The translations under genes and the position numbers were made by a program. A DNA stretch of 64,000 nucleotides from Rana temporaria. Lineage: Eukaryota; Chordata; Amphibia; Anura; Ranidae. The number at the start of each line of letters is the position of its first letter. Position 1 is the first letter of the stretch. This document shows positions 57,113-64,000 of the stretch, piece after piece. The stretch lies in contig NC_053492.1 in NCBI RefSeq assembly GCF_905171775.1, positions 184,605,278 to 184,669,277 on the forward strand, written 5' to 3'. Under the pieces are notes generated by a model that worked only from the letters and a program-made list of their open reading frames with translations, was not told the DNA's origin and ran no database searches.

Positions 57113-59274
57113 GTCTCGACCTTACATAGTTACATACATAGTTACATAGTAGGTGAGGTTAAAAAAAGACACAAGTCCATCAAGTCCAACTTATGTGTGT
57201 GATTATATGTCAATATAACATTGTATATCCCTGTATGTTGTGGTCGTTCTAGTGCTTATCTAATAGATTTTTTAAACTATTGATGCTCCCCGCTAAGGGC
57301 CACCGCCTGTGGAAAAGAATTCCACATGCTCGCCACTCTTACAGTAAAGAACCCTCTACGTCTAAGGTTAAACCTTTTTTTTTTTTTTCTAATTTTAATG
57401 AGTGGCCACGTGTCTTGTTAAACTCCCTTCCGCAAAATGTTTTATCCCTATTGTGGGGTCACCAGTACGGTATTTATAAATTGAAATCATATCCCCTCTC
57501 AAGCGTCTCTTCTCCAGAGAGAATAAGTTCAGTGCTCGTAACCTTTCCTCATAGCTAATAAAGGGTCTGAAGGATATTAGTTTTCTTGCCCTTCTTTGTA
57601 CTTGCTCCATTTTCAGTACATCCTTCATGAGGACTGGTGCCCAGAACTGAACAGCATACTCTAGGTGTGGCCGGACTAGAGTCTTGTAAAGCAGGAGAAT
57701 TATCGTTTTATCTCTGAAGTTGATGCCCTTTTTAATGCATGCCAATATTCCATTTGCTTTGTTAGCAGCAGCTTGGCATGGCATGCCATTGCTGAGCCTA
57801 TCATCTATTAGGACTCCCAGGTCCTTTTCCATCCTAGAGGTCCCCCCCCCTAGTGTATAAATTGCTTTCATATTTTTGCCCCCCAAATGCATTATTTTAC
57901 ATTTTTCTACATTAAATCTCATTTGCCATGTAGTTGCCCATCCCATTAGGTTGTTCAGATTATTTCGCAAGGTTTCCACATCATACGGAGAACTTATTGT
58001 TTTGCTTAGCTTGGTATCATCCGCAAATACAGAGATTGAACTGTTTACCCCCATCCTCCAGGTAGTTTATGAACAAATTACATAGGATTGGTCCCAGCAC
58101 AGAACCCTGGGGAACTCTGCTACCCACCCCTGACCATTCTGAGTACTCCCCATTTATCACCACCCTCTGAAGTCGCCCTTGTAGCCAGTTTTCAATCCAT
58201 GTGCTCACCCTATGGTCCATGCCAGTGGACCTTATTTTGTAAAGTAAACGTTTATGGGGAACTGTGTCAAATGCTTTTGCAAAATCCAGGTACACCATTC
58301 TTCATGAATCCAATCCATCAGTTCTCATTACTAAAATGTTGTACATGCTCCCTTATCATCCCCACCAAGAGCTTGCATACTATTGATGTTAAGCTAACTG
58401 GTCTGTAATTCCCAGGGATGTATTTTGGGCCCTTTTTAAATATTGGTGCTACATTGGTTTTTCTCCAATCAGCTGGTACCATTCCAGTCAGTAGACTGTC
58501 AGTAAAAATTAGGAACAATGGTCTGTCAATTACTTGACTGAGTTCCCCAAGTTCCCTTGGGTGCAAGCCATCTGGTCCCGGTGATTTATTAATGTTACGT
58601 TTCCTAAAGTCTAATTTTAATTCTGTCCTCTGTTAACCATGAAGATGCTTCCTGTGATGTGTCATGAGGATAAACAATGCAGTTTTGGTTACTGAAGCCC
58701 CCCAATTCTCTTGTGAAGAGTGAGAAGAAGAATACATTCAATACCTTTGCCATCTCCCCATCTTTTGTAACCAGATGTCCTTCCTCATTCTTTATGGGGC
58801 CAATATGGTCTGTCCTCTCTTTTTTACTGTTTACTTAAAGAATTTCTATCTTAGCTGCCCTAATTTCACCCTTACATTTCTTGTTGCATTCTTTATAAAA
58901 TCTGAATGCTGATGATGATCCCTCAACCTTGTATTTTTTTAAGGCCCTCTCCTTTGCTTTTATGTGCATTTTTACATTGGAGTTAAGTCATCCAGAACTT
59001 TTGACGCTCTTTTAAATGTATTACCCAATGGGATGCATTGGCTAATGCCCTTATTTAATATGCTCCTAAAGCATCTCTCCTCTGTGTTATTTGTTCCTAA
59101 GATTTTATGCCTTCTAGCAAGGTTTGTTGTTTAGGGAAGTTGGCTCTTTTGAGAATTCAGTGTCTTTGTATTCCCCTTATGTTTCCTATTTGATTAAAAA
59201 GGAAGCCGATTGACCAGTGATCTCTGTTTCCTAAATTGCCCCGTATTTCCATATCCATGATCAGGTCTGTATTG
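57113..59274 (-). mobile_element. Truncated CR1/jockey-type LINE
   Basis: Minus-strand element with its 3' end at about 57113. It has a 3' UTR rich in TACATAGTTACATA motifs (57120-57160), then reverse-transcriptase and upstream endonuclease-like coding sequence up to 59270. There it stops at the hAT terminus 59275. Nothing recognisable as its 5' end lies beyond. Confidence 0.85.
57395..59270 (-). pseudogene. LINE reverse transcriptase, frameshifted
   Basis: The reading frames together cover most of a reverse transcriptase. From the N-terminal side these are YRPVSLTSIVCKLL (58566-58318), MVYLDFAKAFDTVPH and RVPQGSVLGPILCNLFIN (58298-58017), then SVFADDTKL with the FADD catalytic motif. Downstream is the thumb-like region KDLGVLIDDRLS to RRARKLISF (58054-57395). 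At least two frameshifts separate the blocks. Upstream, DMEIRGNLGNRDHWSIGFLF near 59200-59260 resembles the end of an AP-endonuclease domain (the ..DH motif). The motif spelling fits the CR1/jockey group. It is inactive in this copy. Confidence 0.85.
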
Positions 59275-60600
59275 CAGTGGCGGCTGGTGCTCAAAATATT
59301 TGGGGGGGCGCAAAGGAAAAAAAAAATTGCAGTCTCACTGTGCCCAAACGCAGCCACTGTTACATGCCATCAAACGCAGCCACTGTTACATGCCATCAAA
59401 CGCAGCCACTGTGCCATCAATTTGCACCACTGTGCCATGCCATCAAATGCAGCCACTGTGCCATCAATTCGCACCACTGTGCCATGCCATTAAACGCAGT
59501 CACTGTGCCATGCCATTAAACGCAGTCACTGTGCCATCAATTTGCACCACTGTGCCATGCCATTAAACGCAGTCACCGTGCCATCAATTTGCACCACTGT
59601 GCCATGCCATTAAACGCAGTCACTGTGCCATGCCATTAAACGCAGTCACTGTGCCATCAATTTGCACCACTGTTACATGCCATCAAACGCAGCCACTGTG
59701 CCATCAATTTGCACCACTGTGCCATGCCATCAAATGCAGCCACTGTGCCATCAGTTTGCACCACTGTGCCATGCCATCAAATGCAGCCACTGTGCCATCA
59801 ATTCGCACCACTGTGCCATGCCATTAAACGCAGTCACTGTGCCATGCCATTAAACGCAGTCACTGTGCCATGCCATCAAATGCAGTCACTGTGCCATCAA
59901 TTTGCACCACTGTGCCATGCCATTAAACGCAGTCACTGTGCCATGCCATCAAATGCAGTCACTGTGCCATCAATTTGCACCACTGTGCCATGCCATTAAA
60001 CGCAGTCACTGTGCCATCCATTGTCACCACTGTGCCATGCCATTAAACGCAGCCACTGTGCCATACATTGTCACCACTGTGCCATACATTGTCACCACTG
60101 TGCCCTTTAATGGTCGCCGCTGTGCCAATTGTCCCCACTGTGCCCTGTAAATTGCTTTCTTCCCCCCCCGCCCGGCACTTACCTTTACTGGAGTCAGGCA
60201 TCCACGTCCCACGATGTCTTCTCCCGCCCTCGATGACTGACAGGCGTCTAAGTCAATCAGGTTACTGGTAGCCAGAACCGGCCAACCTGATTGGCTGAGG
60301 CGCCTGTCATCTTATTCAAGGGGCGTACAGTCTGTGCGCTCCGAGAATAAGCTTCCGGGACCCGAGGGCTGTATTGGGAAAGCCTATCAGAGCTGTTGGC
60401 TTTGATAGACATTTCCCTACAGCCAACCAGCTGGCGTTATTCAGATGGCCGGACATTGAGCGCCGACCATCTGAATAAAAGCGGCAGCGGCGAAAATAAC
60501 ATAGATTCGTGCAATGCATGAATCTATGTTATTTCACTCAGTGGCGGTGAGAGCCAGAGGGGGCGGCGCTCCAGCGCCCTCTATGGACGAACCGCCACTG
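59275..60600. mobile_element. hAT-like element with CAGTGGCGG termini and internal array
   Basis: Starts CAGTGGCGGCTGGTGCTC and ends GGACGAACCGCCACTG. The 8-bp duplication cannot be verified: the left flank is GTCTGTATTG and the right flank is the G-rich array. Internal array at 59341-60150. A second CAGTGGCGG occurs at 60539, close to the right end. Confidence 0.65.
59341..60150. repeat. Minisatellite with CACTGTGCCATCAATTTGCAC units
   Basis: Composite units of 31 and 47 bp built from CGCAGTCACTGTGCCAT, GCCATTAAACG and CAATTTGCACCACTGTGC blocks. About 25 blocks. It lies inside the CAGTGGCGG element. Confidence 0.9.
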
Positions 60601-63240
60601 GGGGGGAGGGATGGTGGGATGAGTGCCTGGGGGGAGGGATGGTGGGATGAGTGCCCGGGGGGGGATGGTGGGATGAGTGCCCGGGGGGAGGCATGGTGGG
60701 ATGAGTGCCTGGGGGGAGGGATGGTGGGATGAGTGCCTGGGGGGAGGGATGGTGGGATGAGTGCCCTGGGGGGAGGGATGGTGGGATGAGTGCCCGGGGG
60801 GGGATGGTGGGATGAGTGCCCGGGGGGAGGGATGGTGGGATGAGTGCCCGGGGGGGGATGGTGGGATGAGTGCCCGGGGGGAGGGATGGTGGGATGAGTG
60901 CCCGGGGGGGGGGATGGTGGGATGAGTGCCTGGGGGGAGGGATGGTGGGATGAGTGCCCGGGGGGGATGGTGGGATGAGTGCCTGGGGGGGGGGGGATGG
61001 TGGGATGAGTGCCCGGGGGGGGATGGTGGGATGAGTGCCCGGGGGGGATGGTGGGATGAGTGCCTGGGGGGAGGATGGTGGGATGAGTGCCTGGGGGGAG
61101 GATGGTGGGATGAGTGCCTGGGGGGGGGATGGTGGGATGAGTGCCTGGGGGGAGGGATGGTGGGATGAGTGCCCGGGGGGAGGGATGGTGGGATGAGTGC
61201 CCGGGGGGAGGGATGGTGGGATGAGTGCCCGGGGGGGATGGTGGGATGAGTGCCTGGGGGGAGGGATGGTGGGATGAGTGCCTGGGGGGAGGGATGGTGG
61301 GATGAGTGCCCGGGGGGGAATGGTGGGATGAGTGCCTGGGGGGAGGGATGGTGGGATGAGTGCCCGGGGGAAGGGATGGTGGGATGAGTGCCTGGGGGGG
61401 AGGGATGGTGGGATGAGTGCCCGGGGGAGAAGGGATGAGTGCCGGGGGGGGAGGGATGGTGGGATGAGTGCCCGGGGGGGAGGGATGAGTGCCTGGGGGG
61501 TGGGATGAGTGCCCGGGGGGATGGTGGGATGAGTGCCGGGGGGGAGGGATGGTGGGATGAGTGCCCGGGGGGGGTGGTGGGATGAGTGCCTGGGGGGAGG
61601 GATGGTGGGATGAGTGCCCGGGGGGATGGTGGGATGAGTGCCGGGGGGGGGGAGGGATGGTGGGATGAGTGCCCGGGGGGGATGGTGGGATGAGTGCCTG
61701 GGGGGAGGGATGGTGGGATGAGTGCCCGGGGGGGTGGTGGGATGAGTGCCCGGGGGGAGGGATGGTGGGATGAGTGCCCGGGGGGGAGGGATGAGTGCCA
61801 GGGGGGGGGGGGGATGGTGGGATGAGTGCCTGGGGGGAGGGATGGTGGGATGAGTGCCCTGGGGGGAGGGATGGTGGGATGAGTGCCCGGGGGGAGATGG
61901 TGGGATGAGTGCCCAGGGGGAGGGATGGTGGGATGAGTGCCCGGGGGGGGGATGGTGGGATGAGTGCCTGGGGGGAGGGATGGTGGGATGAGTGCCCGGG
62001 GGGGATGGTGGGATGAGTGCCTGGGGGGGATGGTGGGATGAGTGCCCGGGGGGGTGGTGGGATGAGTGCCCGGGGGGGGATGGTGGGATGAGTGCCCGGG
62101 GGGGGATGGTGGGATGAGTGCCCGGGGGGGATGGTGGGATGAGTGCCTGGGGGGAGGGATAGTGGGATGAGTGCCCGGGGGGGGATGGTGGGATGAGTGC
62201 CTGGGGGGAGGGATGGTGGGATGAGTGCCCGGGGGGGATGGTGGGATGAGTGCCTGGGGGGAGGGATGGTGGGATGAGTGCCTGGGGGGAGGGATGGTGG
62301 GATGAGTGCCCGGGGGGGGATGGTGGGATGAGTGCCTGGGGGGAGGGATGGTGGGATGAGTGCCCGGGGGGGAATGGTGGGATGAGTGCCTGGGGGGAGG
62401 GATGGTGGGATGAGTGCCCGGGGGAAGGGATGGTGGGATGAGTGCCCGGGGGGGAGGGATGGTGGGATGAGTGCCCGGGGGGGGGAGGGATGAGTGCCGG
62501 GGGGGGAGGGATGGTGGGATGAGTGCCCGGGGGGGAGGGATGAGTGCCTGGGGGGAGGGATGGTGGGATGAGTGCCCGGGGGGATGGTGGGATGAGTGCC
62601 GGGGGGGAGGGATGGTGGGATGAGTGCCCGGGGGGGGTGGTGGGATGAGTGCCTGGGGGGAGGGATGGTGGGATGAGTGCCCGGGGGGGGTGGTGGGATG
62701 AGTGCCTGGGGGGAGGGATGGTGGGATGAGTGCCCGGGGGGAGGGATGGTGGGATGAGTGCCCGGGGGGAGGGATGGTGGGATGAGTGCCCGGGGGGGAT
62801 GGTGGGATGAGTGCCGGGGGGGAGGGATGGTGGGATGAGTGCCCGGGGGGATGGTGGGATGAGTGCCCGGGGGGGATGGTGGGATGAGTGCCTGGGGGGA
62901 GGGATGGTGGGATGAGTGCCCGGGGGGGTGGTGGGATGAGTGCCCGGGGGGGGGGGATGAGTGCCTGGGGGGAGGGATGGTGGGATGAGTGCCCGGGGGG
63001 GATGGTGGGATGAGTGCCGGGGGGGAGGGATGGTGGGATGAGTGCCCGGGGGGGGGTGGTGGGATGAGTGCCTGGGGGGAGGGATGGTGGGATGAGTGCC
63101 TGGGGGGAGGGATGGTGGGATGAGTGCCCGGGGGGGATGGTGGGATGAGTGCCCGGGAGGGATGGTGGGATGAGTGCCTGGGGGGAGGGATGGTGGGATG
63201 AGTGCCTGGGGGGGGGGGGGGGGGGGATGAGTGCCTGGGG
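60597..63240. repeat. G-rich 28-bp minisatellite
   Basis: Roughly 95 units of ATGGTGGGATGAGTGCCTGG plus GGGGAGGG, length varying with the G run (about 24-32 bp) and with T or C in GCCT/GCCC. Each unit has the form GGGGGGAGGGATGGTGGG, which satisfies a G-quadruplex pattern. The minus strand contains no stop triplet in the unit, so frames of over 900 codons rich in Pro, His and Ser appear. They have no independent support. Confidence 0.97.
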
Positions 63241-63311
63241 GCTGGGGGGTGAGTCCCTTAACATTAGCAGCCCCCCCCCCCTTTAGAGATCCCATTAGCT
63301 GAGTGAATATC

Positions 63312-63551
63312 AGTGCTGTGGCGGCAGGACTCTGAGTGAACTGCGGGGGGAGGGGGGGGGCCGATGCTGGATTGTAGCTGAGAGCCCACGGCCAACACAA
63401 ACACAGGTATGCTGCTGAAATCCCCCCCCCTCCTCTCCCCCCGCAGCGCCGCATACCTGTGTTTGTGTTGGCCGTGGGCTCTCAGCTACAATCCAGCAGC
63501 GGCCCCCCCCCCTCCCCCCGCAGTTCACTCAGAGTCCTGCCGCCACAGCAC
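63312..63551. repeat. Large inverted repeat with poly-G/poly-C arms
   Basis: GTGCTGTGGCGGCAGGACTC at the left matches GAGTCCTGCCGCCACAGCAC at the right. Arms continue through GAACTGCGGGGGGAGG, GATGCTGGATTGTAGCTGAG, AGCCCACGGCCAACACAAAC and their inverses, to a centre near 63430. Arms about 110 bp. Confidence 0.9.
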
Positions 63552-64000
63552 TCACCAGTCCGGAGCACAGTGCGTGCTTGAAATTCCCCCCTCCATCTCA
63601 ATGTGCCGCTGCTGGAAGAGAGCTCACGGTTGGCCACAAACACAGCTATGCTGGTGGTGGCGGAGCTGGCTGGCAGTACTAGCGGCGGCGGGACTCGGGA
63701 GTGCTGATGCGGGGGATGGAGCCGGGAAGTAACACTTACCTTCTTGGCGCCGCTCCTCAATAATGCCCCCACACGCTACAGAGAGATGCCGCCGAAAGTC
63801 ATGTGACGATCTGCCCACTGACCTCTGCTCCGGTCCTGCCAATCCCATGATAGCTAGCGGACATGCTAGCAAATCAAATGAAGTGGGAGTGTGTGCGGGC
63901 GCACAGCTTGCGCCCTGCACACGCCCTAAACACGGGCAAATCAGCTTCCCAGCCTGCGATCAGCTGATTGCAGGCTGGGAAGCTTCCCATAGACCGCCGC
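63552..64000. other. Unassigned GC-rich end of window
   Basis: Partly resembles the preceding inverted repeat (AGAGAGCTCACGGTTGGCCACAAACAC). A small hairpin at 63944-63983 pairs GCTTCCCAGCCTGC with GCAGGCTGGGAAGC around a 12-base loop. No exon was recognised. Confidence 0.4.

Noticed and set aside
57280..58408. Plus-strand frames of 69-106 codons
   Set aside because: Shadows of the minus-strand LINE reverse transcriptase, which has recognisable motifs in order.
60538..63454. Minus-strand open frames of 908 and 957 codons rich in Pro, His and Ser
   Set aside because: They are translations of the G-rich 28-bp array, whose complement has no stop triplet. Several overlapping frames are open at once and there is no non-repeat domain.
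63482..63920. Minus-strand frames with a possible donor near 63740
   Set aside because: GC-rich repeat-like region with no conserved domain. The donor-like CAAGAAGGTAAG is unsupported by any coding similarity.

Overview
This is a repeat-saturated vertebrate nuclear window. The repeat repertoire (very dense short palindromic DNA transposons, hAT, piggyBac, Harbinger-like and Tc1 elements, a CR1/jockey-type LINE and long minisatellites) together with the protein exons points to an amphibian, most likely a frog of the ranid type. That assignment is an inference. There is no operon structure, and no tRNA, rRNA or CRISPR array was seen.

Two host genes can be supported, both short-chain dehydrogenase/reductases of the BDH1 group. 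On the minus strand, five coding exons (14404-14473, 14212-14319, 10723-10864, 8223-8375, 1049-1518) join in phase into 313 residues of mitochondrial D-beta-hydroxybutyrate dehydrogenase (BDH1). They include the end of a presequence-like leader, the TGCDSGFG cofactor loop, the NNAG motif and the catalytic Ser, Tyr and Lys. The start-codon exon was not found. On the plus strand, a 71-codon first exon with two hydrophobic segments (36824-37036) splices in phase 0 to a 37-codon exon (46486-46596) carrying TGCDKGFG. This is the 5' part of a membrane-anchored BDH1-like paralogue whose remaining exons are not visible before the window ends. A minus-strand splice donor at 36647 lies 177 bp from the plus-strand ATG, which suggests that the two genes are divergent and share a bidirectional promoter.

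Layout: 1-1.5 kb holds a hAT end, the BDH1 3' UTR and the last exon. 1.5-14.5 kb is BDH1 introns full of MITEs, two piggyBac-like elements and a solo LTR. 14.5-36.6 kb is a long BDH1 5' intron with microsatellites, a nearly complete but broken Tc1 transposon, several hAT elements with exact 8-bp target duplications, and a hAT copy swollen by a 32-bp minisatellite. 36.6-37.0 kb is the promoter and exon 1 of the second gene. 37.0-46.5 kb is its first intron, half of it a 33-bp minisatellite that starts about 280 bp after the splice donor. 46.6-57 kb contains further MITEs, a 1.24-kb solo LTR with an internal 22-bp CTG-rich array, and three sets of nested insertions. 57.1-59.3 kb is a decayed LINE reverse transcriptase on the minus strand. 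59.3-63.6 kb is a hAT element with its own minisatellite, a 2.6-kb G-rich 28-bp array and a large inverted repeat.

The recurring theme is that most long tandem arrays lie inside, or touch the ends of, recognisable mobile elements. Several elements have exact target-site duplications, which makes these assignments checkable. The long open frames in the arrays are artefacts of unit composition.
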